NCBI RefSeq assembly: GCF_021155775.2
Contig: NC_060233.1
Coordinates: 39,339,077 to 39,403,076, forward strand
Reading direction: 5' to 3'
Source of the DNA: Neodiprion pinetum
Lineage: Eukaryota > Arthropoda > Insecta > Hymenoptera > Diprionidae
DNA length: 64,000 nt
The position numbers were made by a program, and so were the translations under genes. Positions 1-11,200 of this stretch are shown here, in pieces. Below the pieces are notes generated by a model. It had not been told where the DNA came from, made no database searches, and saw nothing but the letters and a program-made list of their open reading frames with translations. The first letter of the stretch is position 1, and each line of letters starts with the position of its first letter.

Positions 1-1796
1 TACAATATCGACATGTTTTATAAATACTTACGACAAGATTCTTCACTATCACTATACACTCCGCGATTTCTATCCCCGTAAATTTACCGCTGGCTTGCAA
101 ATGCCACGCGTTCTCTCAGAACCTGAGAGTATCAAGTCTACGCTCAATAGGTGTGGTCAATTTCAACTTGAAAACTCAGTTGCAGGTAAGAAAATTGATT
201 GAAAAGCTGAAGGTTTAACATATCGAGAGTGCTTTACTTTACGATATACCGTTTGCGAAATCGCTAAGCAAAAAGCGCGATCGATCGACTCGTATTATCC
301 GGGTGGCCACAATTTTGCTAAAATATAATTCGTTGACTTTCGTTGCCAATCATCGCATAAAAAGCGCGTCTGATTCCTGTGATTAATCTACGCGCAAAAA
401 GGCGCGACCGATTAACCTGTCAAAAAACCTTAGAAATCTAGGATTTGTCGTAAAATTCTATAGAAACCCAATCCGCATCTGCGTCTTTTTGAATTCGACA
501 CATTGCGATGCGGATTGTTCTTCCGAGATGCGAGTCAAATCCGGGAGGGAGGTTGGAGCACATGCATTATTGTGTGGCGTGACGGTCGGCGGTCCTCTTC
601 AACGCGAAGTCTTCGAGCTCAGCATCTCGTCTCATCCAGCGTACCACGGAGCGCGATAGATGGTCCAGAGATGCGTTTTGCCCATTCAGACGATCACAGA
701 GATCAAATGAATGAAATAATTATCGATAATGACTAAGTAATTAAAATGAATAACAACTGCAAAATGATTGCAGAGTGACAAGAAACGAGAAATTGAGCCT
801 CGTTAAAATTTGAAAGCTCACTAATAGTTCGGAGACTCTTATATTCGAGTCTTTTACGTGTTTCTGGAGAAAAACCACTGTGATCATTTGACGCTGTGGA
901 TTACAAAAGTTAGTAACATCGCGGTACCTCGCGACCTTCCTACCCTCGCCTGATTCCCAACAAAACCACCCAACGGAAATGTTGAAAAAAGATTCACACG
1001 CAAATCTGCACCAAGCCCCGCGACGGATCCCACAACGACTACCTACCTACCCGATTACCTATATTCGTTCTAAACGATTTTTCATTCTTTCCAACACACA
1101 TCATTCTTCCTCATTTGCGCCGTGGTCACTGTCACTTACTTTTTCATTGGTTGCCTATGGGGAGCAAAATGTTTTTGTACCGTAGTCAGCGACAATACTA
1201 TTTTAGTCATTGCTGGCTGACTATCGGTACATCAACCTTTCGTAAGATGGATTAAAAACATCCTGTGTGCTAATCAGCATTTTTCGAACCGATCTAAGCC
1301 TGTACTTGTTCAATAGTTGCTGGGTACTAAGAAATTGAAAATGATGCAAGATATATCATGCAAGTTGATACGTTACGTTCTGCCAGACTTTAAAATGCTA
1401 TCGATTAAACAATCGATGGCATACTTGTTCAAGCCTCAGGAGTATCCACCACTTAAACAACATCATTGGAAAATTCAACCGTAGCTATAAGGTAATTATA
1501 TCTGTAGCTAAACACAATTTGTTTTCGCGAATGTCGAGTAAGAGATGGTGACCTGTCGCGATGCTCATTCCATTTTCAGCAACGTGCAAAATTTTCTAAC
1601 TTTGAGTGACTATGGTAAAATAGATTAACTGTAACAAAAAAAAAATGCACCAGCTTAAAGTTAAGCACCGTTGCGATCACGAATGAGCCTATCCATGCAG
1701 CTAAGATATTGAAGATTTGTGTAACCATTGTTACCGCCACGCCACGTGATGGAGAAGTCCCAGGGAAATACACCAGTAACCCAAACACATGCAAAC
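1..1796. other. non-coding / unassigned AT-rich sequence
   Basis: No gene is supported here. A minus-strand GTAAGT donor follows open sequence at about positions 32-100, so an exon of a gene running off the left edge is possible, but no frame is convincing. Open frames at 503-736 and 979-1185 show no splice or protein signature and are treated as chance. Confidence 0.4.
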
Positions 1797-1800
1797 TCAC

Positions 1801-2113
1801 CAACGTTGCTGAGTAATGGAGAAGTTACTCGGATGTCTCTGCTCAACTCTGAAAAAACGAAAACAGAAGCTCAAATTGATTGATCAAACTAGATTTTCAG
1901 TTCTGAAATAAATTATTATTATTGTCTACTTCCATATTTATTCGCCACATATTACGGAATGACAAAAATTAGGTTTCAAATGTACCACATTGAATTATGA
2001 AACAATAATTAAGACAAGTTTTCTTACCTGCTTAGGGTTGCTCCACACTTTACATGTATAGCATCATGTTGCCGTAGCATCTCAGGTTGTATGGCGGTGA
2101 CACACTTTTCATA
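1801..2113 (-). CDS. putative exons of an unrecognised minus-strand gene (partial)
   Basis: Two phase-compatible exons are visible on the minus strand. The upstream one covers 2113-2028: acceptor TTGTTGTAG, donor CAG|GTAAG, and it reads YEKCVTAIQPEMLRQHDAIH followed by VKCGATLS. The second covers 1848-1801: acceptor TTTTTTCAG, strong donor GTGAGT, reading VEQRHPSNFSITQQR. If the second donor is skipped, the frame stops at 1797. If it is used, a third exon after the acceptor near 1703 would give a short tail ending RLIRDRNGA. I found neither the start nor a recognisable domain. The match of phase, acceptors and donors argues for a real gene, but it could also be a remnant. Confidence 0.3.
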
Positions 2114-2418
2114 CTACAACAAGAATGCAATTAAATATCACTCGCACAATGTACATGGATCAAATTTGAGGTCAATGCATTGCCTGTGTCAAAATAAGTT
2201 ATTTGCATGATATTTCAGTGGTTTCTGAGTTATTTACAAATGAACTGCCAAAATTAATACTAGAGGGCTAATAAAATAAGCGCAGGTATTGAATATACGC
2301 ATAAAATTAGTGAGAAATTGAAATCATGCTCAATTAAAAGGGATATGGTAATCAAAAATCATATCGAATATGTACCTTTCAGTTTAATTCAATGCATAGC
2401 AGGTGATTTAATTTTCAG

Positions 2419-2509
2419 TTTGTTGTCGGAGATCGATTGATTCGGTTACGTCTTTCGGATCATCGCTTTTTGTTAACAGTGCTGCAACATAGTGTGCCCC
2501 TGTTAACAG
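2419..2509 (+). other. exon-like 91-nt segment, strand uncertain
   Basis: On the plus strand the segment is bounded by an ATTTTCAG acceptor and an ACAG|GTAAGA donor, and one frame is fully open (begins FVVGDRLIRLRLSDHRF). On the minus strand a different frame is also open (GAHYVAALLTKSDDPKDV) up to a TAA. It may belong to the minus-strand candidate at 1.8-2.1 kb or be a separate plus-strand exon. No family was recognised. Confidence 0.25.
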
Positions 2510-3232
2510 GTAAGATATAACGACATTTTAGTAGTATTTGTTTAGCAAAATCAATATACAAGATGTTGAAAAATTACTATTATTTTTCTAAATATAATGA
2601 AAGACTGAATACCAATCAATTTCAATTAACTGACAAATTTCTCATATTGATAGTAGCCCAACGGTATAATCAAGAGTGATCTCAAATGTGTACCTGTTTT
2701 CAATATAGTCTTGCACAAAATTACGACTTGTTCAGCTTCTGCATTTTGATTTCAAACACATATTGCCGGGATCACTTGGTGCGGATATTCGCTAACTTCG
2801 ATCATTCTTGCAGTAGTTCAATTCTGTAATCACATGAAGGACAAAACCATAACATTTTGTTAATATTTGATCGGATTCAATATCCATATACTCAATGCTT
2901 AAACACATACAATTTTGGTTTGTAGATAATGTGTTATGCCAAGTATTGGAAAATCTTAGCAATTACATAAACAAATGACAAATGATTAGGATTGTTTTAT
3001 ACCTATTGTTTATATGTAACAAATTCAACAATTCCACTATGGATTGATGTCTTCCAAGATTTATTGACAGGGCCTTTCAATCTAGATAATCACCAATGCC
3101 AATCAACATTGCTGGAGTTTCTTTCTGCAACCAGATGAAATAATACAATATTTTGCTAGTACTTAATTCATCTTCAATAACGACTTGAACAGCATGCAAA
3201 ATTCACCATAGTTATCCTAAACATAATAGGTA

Positions 3233-3941
3233 CAGTACTGTTCATAAGTTCAGGATCACTTTCCAAATTTTCTATCAGGTCAAAAAATTAGATATCTCAG
3301 CCAAAAAAGGCGCAGAAAAATTTTCTAGGTCACATTTAAAAATAGAAAAACTCAGCTTCATTATCGTTTTTGCAACATCCTCTACGACCGTTTTAGCACT
3401 CACTAGGTGATGTTAAACATGTCGTTTTCTCGCGATTTTCATACGTTCATAAAGTCGCGCACAACTTTTTGGGAAATAGCAATAGGAATTATTTCTCAAA
3501 ACTTTCAAAGAGGGCTTTCAATTATGACCCCTTCAAAATAAAATAATAAAACTTTTTTTGCCCTTGACATTTAATTTTGAACCTCATAGTTCTCGAATAA
3601 CGATGAATTTTCCAAAAATTGAAGTACGTTACAGAAAATTACGGAACTTTGCGGACAAAAAATCGCAAGCATAAAAAAAAACGGAATTAAGGCTGAATCT
3701 CGCCCCTTAGAAAGTCCTTGGGAGAAATAATTCCTATTGCTATTTTCCAAAAAGTTACGCACGATTTTATGAAAGTATGAAAATCGCGAAAAAACATGTT
3801 TAACATCATTTATGAGTGCTAAAAAGATCGTAGAAGACATTGAACAAAACGATAAAGTAGCTGATTCTTTCTATTTTCAAACGCAACCCGGAACATTTAT
3901 CGAAAATTTGAAGAGTGATCCCTAATTTATGAACGTTACTG
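3233..3941. mobile_element. Tc1/mariner-like fold-back MITE
   Basis: The left end reads CAGTACTGTTCATAAGTTCA and the right end, reversed, reads CAGTAACGTTCATAAATTAG; both continue into GGATCACT. A TA dinucleotide flanks each end (3231-3232 and 3942-3943), the usual Tc1/mariner target duplication. The arms are long: sequence at about 3400-3500 (ACATGTCGTTTTCTCGCGAT region) recurs inverted at about 3715-3810, so the whole element is palindromic around about 3590. No transposase is encoded; the open frames inside (3571-3840, 3806-4030) are by-products of the repeat. It is a non-autonomous element. Confidence 0.8.
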
Positions 3942-4651
3942 TATGAGTAATCAAGAACAGTTGACGATTTAGATTCACTCGAATTTTCGAAACGATTAGT
4001 AGCGCTGTGATGCGTTAACTTTTGTTTCATTATAATAAAGGATTACAAAATGGAGGATCCCTCCCGGAGGAAATTCGGAAACAGATGCAATGCTTACAGT
4101 TTGCATATAAGTATGTAATACTCCACAGTTTGTTGTTGAAATCCAAAACACAACTCACACGAAGGTAACGTTCTGCAAGGCCCGTGTTTTCAAAACGATA
4201 GAAAAAAAAAACCACAATGGAAGATTATCAGGGCATTTTCTTGTCACAAAACGCTTACTACTATGCAGCATAATAATTACACTCGATTCCAAACCCATTC
4301 ACACTTTTTGTGTCGTAGCTGGCTGCCTAAACGGATTGTCAGTTAAGCTTGCTACAATGTAACGACGCACTTAACGAAAGTCAGCCGCACAAACAATAAC
4401 AAACGACACGCGACGCAGAGAGTCGATAATGGAAATCGCGAAAAGCTGACATTGCACCAAAGAATGAAAATTTGATGTACAAAACTCACCTTCGATGTCC
4501 CCGACTGTTTTTATTTCAGTACCTCGGTTCTTTCATGGGCCATATACGCTGCATGCCGTTCGTATATTATTCACAGTGAGTTTCATGGGAATACACTGAT
4601 CGAATAACGTTATACAGCCTTTTTTTAACCATAAGGTATCGGTGCTTCGCC

Positions 4652-5014
4652 ATGTCCCGAATAATCGAGGCCTGTACATGGAGATCTGAATTTACAACTT
4701 ACGACTTGCGTAGCTTCACCACGGCTGCTCGAAAGCGACTGACATCGCGCTTGGAAGCAATTCTCGACCGGTCGGAAGGCCCATGTGAGCTGCGTACAAC
4801 GCGGTCAAATCGTCGAAAAATTGCCGATGCACGCGGCGTCAGGCGTCAATTGAAATTTTCTGGTGACTTCCGGTCAAATAAAATACGTTGCCGAAAGATA
4901 TATTTCGACATTCCTGAGAGTCCAATTAGTGAAAAAAGCGTACGACGAAACGATTTTGAGAAAAGTTTCCGAGCTCTGAAAATCACAAACAAAGGACGGT
5001 CAACTTCCCTGTAA
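4652..5014 (+). CDS. hypothetical basic protein, 120 aa
   Basis: A single open frame begins ATG TCC CGA and ends TAA at 5012-5014. The product is rich in Arg/Lys/Ser, with no membrane segment, signal peptide or recognised domain; its C-terminal third (SEKSVRRNDFEKSFRALKIT) looks like an exposed basic helix. An AATAAA polyadenylation signal lies 57 bases after the stop, which favours a real transcript. Upstream exons are possible. It converges with the minus-strand candidate at 5127-5374. It could also be a chance frame in slightly GC-richer DNA. Confidence 0.35.
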   Translation: MSRIIEACTWRSEFTTYDLRSFTTAARKRLTSRLEAILDRSEGPCELRTTRSNRRKIADARGVRRQLKFSGDFRSNKIRCRKIYFDIPESPISEKSVRRNDFEKSFRALKITNKGRSTSL

Positions 5015-5070
5015 AATATTGTAGTACTTTTGTTTTTCTCTCGTTTTCTAACATTGATATGAAAATTCTC

Positions 5071-5076
5071 AATAAA
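5071..5076 (+). promoter_or_regulatory. polyadenylation signal AATAAA
   Basis: Canonical hexamer 57 nt downstream of the stop of the 4652-5014 frame; it would end that transcript before the convergent gene at 5127-5374. Confidence 0.4.
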
Positions 5077-5126
5077 CATCTAACATCTAATAATTCTGGA
5101 TTTCTTCAGTCGAAATTTGAGTGATT

Positions 5127-5374
5127 TTAAAAATTTTTTATTACTTGACTCTTCGATTCACTATATCGACGTAATTTTGCAAGAGAAATCGATTGCGCGC
5201 AGTCCAAATACGCTATCAGGTACTTCATCTCGCTTATTAATTTTCGCAAATTTTTGACACTCCCGATTAACAATCCTATATTTTTAAATTCGTCGAATAA
5301 AAATATAATTAAAATCCACTGACCTAACCATGTAGTTTTGACTCGCAGCATTTTGCCGTTGCGTCGGTATCCAT
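5127..5374 (-). CDS. hypothetical small protein, about 64 aa, two exons
   Basis: On the minus strand an ATG at 5374 opens MDTDATAKCCESKLH (5374-5329). A CATG|GTTAGG donor, a 53-nt intron and an AAATATAG acceptor lead in phase into 5275-5127, reading LLIGSVKNLRKLISEMKYLI and on to a TAA at 5127. The second exon has alternating hydrophobic residues and could form an amphipathic helix. I do not recognise the family. A further exon is possible through a weak GTAATA donor near 5138. The phase match and natural-looking N-terminus support it; the very short intron and lack of homology weaken it. Confidence 0.35.
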
Positions 5375-5509
5375 TTTGATAAGCGTCTTTTTACCGCCGA
5401 CGGCGTAGCGCTGCCGTGTCAAGTTGCCGTCGCGTAAATTTAACGCCCGTGAAAATCCAGCCTAAAGTGTATATTCAAATATCTACTAATTCCGCAGGTC
5501 CGCCGACGC

Positions 5510-5576
5510 GAGCGTACGTAAAGGATACTAAATCTAAATGTAATAAATATTAAATGTTTAGTATCCTTGAGCGTAC
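5510..5576. mobile_element. 51-bp mini hairpin insertion with 8-bp direct repeats
   Basis: A perfect 12-bp inverted repeat, AAGGATACTAAA (5521-5532) and its complement (5557-5568), encloses an AT-rich loop. The structure is flanked by the direct repeat GAGCGTAC at 5510-5517 and 5569-5576. An 8-bp target duplication is typical of hAT elements, so this looks like a tiny non-autonomous insertion. Confidence 0.45.
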
Positions 5577-7380
5577 ATAAGCTCCTGAATGATGACATCA
5601 TAACCGAACGGCCGAGTTCGCAAACTTCAGTCGTTGACTGCCACACTTGTTTTTTTTTTTTACATCATAGCTGACGGGCTAGCTACAGAACATTTTTCTT
5701 GAGAAAAACCTACACTATTTTCTCATTTTTGTTTTTTCTTCCGCGTATTTCTGGTACATGATTGAACTTTAGTTTTTTCGTCTAATTTCACGTTCAAGTA
5801 TTTTACATTAGCTTAATTGAAATTTTCTCATTAGCTTCTGCATAATAATATTTTCTTAGTTATGGCATCAATAGGAAGTGAAGGTTGATCAACAGGAAAT
5901 TTAGAGACTAAATAAGAAATGAGTGTAATGATGAATAAAATATTAAACTTAACTTGAAATAAATTGAATATTAGTATTTGTTAGATGGCATTCATACACA
6001 CTATTCTATAGTTTATGTGTATATTTATTTAACATATATTCTAGATCGCGCTCGTTCATACCACACTAAAATATCCTATCTTTTTATAATATCACTCTAA
6101 TTATAAGTAAATTGAAAATTGCAAGGCAAAGTTATAACCAGATGAGCTCGATTATCCGAAATATAGACTTTTAATTCTAACAATCAAATAATGCACGCAA
6201 ACAAAAAACCCCGCTAAAATCGGAGCATGAAAAATATCCTTATTTATTTAATGTTTGTTTATTTTCTTATGTGTGAGAAAGAAATGAAACATCTGCAAGT
6301 GCAAAGATGATACCTAATAACGTTCGGTCATTCTTTACACGCACAAAATTATGCTTTATGTACAAATTTAGCTTTAAATCTAATTTTAAATTTATATATA
6401 TATAAGAGGTATGCATAAAAGTTCAATGCACTATAACTTTTTCAAAAATTTTCCACAACTTTAATTTCACAATTATAATTGTAATATGAGTGCACGTAGG
6501 TAGAGACCCTTGTAAATATATATAACTATAAGACACTTTCTTTTTTCTCGATAAAATATTATATATTTTAATTGTTATTTTCAACAAGGCCTTCAATAAA
6601 TTAACAATTACGTAAAATGATGAATGACAATATATGGACTTGTGACCACGTGTGAATATTTATTTGCGACTGTAAGAGTAACGCGTTTATTTGAATTATT
6701 TTTAAACTATGAAAGCTAGTTCAAGAATAAATTCAATTCACAGCAAACATGTTTGTATGCGGCATGCGTACATATACATACCTAAATGTTTATATTTTTG
6801 CTGAAACAAGGTACTCTTACAGTGTAACAATATACATTGGTATACATGTGCAGATAAAGAAAGCAATAAGGGCGAAGAAAATTGAATTAAGCTATGGTGA
6901 AGTAATATAAAAATGATTGTGCTTTACAGCGGGTATAAAAAATAATTAAAATTTATCAATCAATAACAAAAAGATCTCTGTTTTCTGGTCACATCAAAGG
7001 CACTTCAACTCTAAAGTTTCATCTAAACACTTAAAAAACTAGAAATTAATATTTTGTTACAGATTTCTAAGTCTAATTCTAATTTTACAAAACAATTTGT
7101 TGACTACGCAGCTCTGTAGTAACCGGAAGTAAAATAATCGTTATAGGCGTGTGAAATATGCCATACTTCATTGTATAATTACTATAGTCTAAGAATTATG
7201 GCAGTAGAGATTTCGTTTTATAAAGTATAGTAGCTTAATAAGTCAAATTAAATAAATAGCCCCAATAACTTACGTCATGAAATAAAATGACAGCGCTCGA
7301 TGATAGGCACTTCCGAGACTTCTTTTATGCCATGGGGGGTCGATGAAGCTGGCAACTTACACTCCAGGAGAATTTCAATA
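5577..7380. other. AT-rich intergenic sequence
   Basis: I see no gene, RNA or repeat family that I can support. The stretch is dominated by A/T homopolymers and short TA runs (for example near 6390-6410 and 6515-6530). Confidence 0.5.
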
Positions 7381-7382
7381 TA

Positions 7383-7552
7383 CAGCAGTTAGCCTGGTCC
7401 ACGAACTTCTCTGCTCTGCGTTAACATTCTATAAAACTTGCATCTGTTGCGTAGCTCCCTGGCGGATACGACATTTGAAAAACGTAGGTAGCAGCTGTAC
7501 TGCGGAAGCAGTACCGTAACGGAGCAGAAATCTATTTGCCAGGCTAACTGCT
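7383..7552. repeat. imperfect palindromic element, about 170 bp
   Basis: CAGCAGTTAGCCTGG at 7383-7397 is repeated in inverse at 7538-7552. The similarity continues inward imperfectly, with a CTGCTC..CGTTA box near 7408-7425 mirrored near 7515-7530. It resembles a small MITE; no clear target duplication was seen. Confidence 0.5.
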
Positions 7553-8248
7553 GTGGATTGGTCTCCAGTGTGAATATCATGGGCCCCCTTAGTCAAATTC
7601 TCACGGCATTAATTATACAATCACGATTATTTTCGTCAGGGTGATTGTTCAGTGACATCAATTTCATGTGCTATCTGAGTCACGGTTTTATAAAACACAC
7701 TTTGACAAAAAAAAGCCTAATTGACGGTACGCTAATAAGAGAGCACGAACACGAGCATCAAAGACAAGCAACGCTTCCAGGATTAAATTGTTATAATACC
7801 GTTAGAGTTCTGTCTCTTCTTCTTAATGTTTGAAAACGATAATTCTACAAAACAGACTGGCACGTATTTCATTAATAATTCAATGAGAATTATGCATCTC
7901 AATTACGTAGAATTGTTGTTCGTCACTTCGATGTTAACAGTCGAAGTTATCAAGTTTAATTTAGCGAGTCATTCGCAAATACAGTAATCGAATTTCTAAT
8001 AATGAAAGCTGAATGAAAAAAATCGTTCGTTTCAAAAGCAAGATAACCGATATATAATTAGATGATAAGATCTCTTCAACACTCAGATCGGAAGAAACAG
8101 TGTTTCTTGCATATTCAATAAATTAATATATCGGTTACTCGCTTTGTATTGGTTAAAACTATCGTGAGATTTGGCGTAAGGAAAGATTCCACTATGCGTA
8201 TATTTAAAATAACGGTATGATGAAACTTTCTTTTGATTTACAACTTTT

Positions 8249-11200
8249 TTACTTTCCAACGTAAGTGGGGTTTTTGAAGGTAGATGTTGCTTGCTTGTAA
8301 ATTGGATTTTCACCCTGAAATTAGTAAGTAAAGTCCATTATTAATGAGTATGTTTGTTAGGGCTGTTTGGTATCGGAAATTGGTTACCAGTTTTTTGCTA
8401 AAAAATGTTAATAAGCATACACTTCGATATACTAGAATAATGTTGTTTTGTTAAAAACCGAAGTATTAAGAAAACCGGAGATCGCCGAGAAAAATGCGAA
8501 TTTTGAATAACTAATGAAAAAAAAAAATATCGTGGTAAGTTTAAGAGCTGCTCATCGAATATCTCAACATATCTAATCCACCGACTGCACGAAAACAAAA
8601 ACTCCGATCGTTGTACAATCGTAAATATTTTCGTTTTCATTATTTCAGTTATTGTGTATTTCAGTATCTTTTGGTGTTCCGGTATTTCGATAAATCGGTA
8701 TCGATTATACTTCGCAGAGAAATGAACAAAAAATTTTTGGTATACAATAATTCCGAAATATGATGCCCCTAATGATGTTATGTCAAATGACAATGAGACA
8801 CAAGTTATGTGAGTACATATTAATTACACAATTTATAGCAAAAAATTAATATGCTTACCGTGTCCCACTTAGCCATCATTCTTTCTGTTTCAAATCGCGC
8901 AAATTCCCTACGATCGTGAATAGTAGTCAACAATTTCCAAAGTAATAAAAGAGCCAAGCCAATGAGTACAATCGCAGCGATGACTCCCAGGACGATTCCG
9001 AGCATGAAAACTTGGGTCGGGCATTCTCTTTTTTCTTGCGCTGCGACAACTACTTGATTTTCCGTTTGGTTGAAGTAGTAGTAGTATTTCACTTTACAGT
9101 TATCCTCGTCTATATGATGGCAGAATACTTCATTCTCAGTGGTTACTAGTTCGACTGCCTCAACAGTAACGTTTTTACAATTGTTATCGCAATCTTCTTC
9201 TTTACTAAAATTGCCAGTTGAATATATTTTGCATTCAACGCAATTTCTGAACTCAATACAACGGTCAGGACAAGTTGGACATTTTTCACAGAAGTCTCCT
9301 GAATGACGTGGATTTCCATCCTCACGACAGACACACTTTCCGCAAACGCAATCACCCTAATCACAAAAAAAATATAACAACTTAAAACAATAAATATGCT
9401 TATAGTGATTAAGGTTTGTACAAAAATGAGTTAACTTGACAATTTCAAAGCAAATTCAATTTCACATCGCATTTGTTTTCTTCTAATTACAAGTCTTACA
9501 TGGCCTGAGCACAAAATGTCTTCAGTTGATCCTGGAGCTTTACAAGTCTGATTCGATGATGGGCAATTGCAATCTGGTCCAGTCCATTCGGGCTCACACC
9601 TGCACACACCACATTCACAGGTTCCATGATTGGAGCATAACTGACCGTCGTGACGATCACAAGAGAAGTTATCGCACTCACAGTACGGTCCAGAAATCAC
9701 CTATAACAATATTAGATAAAGTCTCTCAAACTATAATTCCGAATATGTATTATTCTAATATCTTCGCACTTCGATACTGTGTAAATTTATATAATTTTCG
9801 TAAATCGTAGAGAAGCCTATCAGATATAAATCTGATCACAGAATTACTGATTAATCTTTTTGTTTTTTATTTAGTGCAATCGATCAAATAAAAAACTTTA
9901 AAAATTATAATTGAGGCTATTATCAAGCATCATCATCAGACCTGACATTTTGAATACATAAAATTTAGGAAGTTGAAAACTTACTTCATCAGGGTTTTGT
10001 CTGGTATCACAATCGCATACACCACAGGCACAACTACCTCTTCCAGAACAGTCAACCAACGATGTATTATCCGGTCTGCAGCTTTGATAATATTTGTCAC
10101 GCATCACGGACTGATCACTTTCGTGATGACGCGTACACTCGCATGTTTTACCAAAGTACTGGTCGTAACAATCACAGACCCCGCATTTTAAAGTGCCCAT
10201 TGAATTGCACTCAGGTGAATTTATCTGGTACATGGGGTGCGAAGCATGTTCACAGTCACAATCACATATCATGTGGAGATTAACAGTCAAAGTTTCGTTG
10301 ATACCGACCTGAAACATCAAGGAGGTATTAGCTTTTCAAACTAAGTCTTCAAATTTGATTCTCTCAAACCTTTATTAGCCATACTGCAAGTTTGAACTAC
10401 TTACTGGATAAATATTGAACTTTTGGTTCCATTCAGATCTGTTTTTAGGACAGCTGGTAACTTCAATTTTCGCAAAGAAATCCACTTTGGTACCAACTTT
10501 CAAGCCATCGCATTTCGATGTTTCTATTGGGGGACCAGCACCCAAACAGCTCGAGTAGTATCTCACTTTTATGCTACTACTGGCTGTATCTTTCATTTCC
10601 ACAGAACTGGAAATAGCCTCGTATTGTTCGCGGATCAAATCCACTACGTTACTTGAGTCGGCAGATAACTTGCCAGCAAATGAACCTTCGATATGCTTTG
10701 TAAGCCTTCTATATATCTGGATTTGACCCTCAGTTACAGCCCAAATAATATTGATCGCATTCTCCTTTACTTTGAGATTAATCTGCGATATACTGGGGTA
10801 ATCTTGCGATGTTGATTGAGTGTACAGCCCACTGTAGTCGAGGTGGCATAGTCCGTCATTAGGTTTTATGATGCCACCAAGCTTGCCATCCCCGGCGTAG
10901 TGAAATCCTGCGTCAGTTGAAAATACCAAAAGTCTGCGAGCTTTGGAACGCCATCCTATCTTATCACGACACACAATTGCTTGCATTATAGCATCAAATC
11001 CTCCTTCAGGAGCATCTAAGTTACCAGACACTGATGCACGACGAACCAAATCCTATAATCGGCAAAGCAATGTTCAATTACTATACAAAATCAAGTTTTC
11101 TCACCATTAATAGTCATTTCTAATGGAGTTATAGCTTGAAAATCAATTTAAGTGACTAGTTCCATTAAAATGTGCATTATTCAATATTTAATGATAATAA

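Noticed and set aside
3571..4030. Two minus-strand open frames of 74-89 codons
   Set aside because: They fall largely in the palindromic Tc1-like element and read the repeat, not a transposase.
8398..8793. 131-codon minus-strand open frame
   Set aside because: It lies inside the last integrin intron, has no domain or splice support, and its composition matches AT-rich intron DNA.
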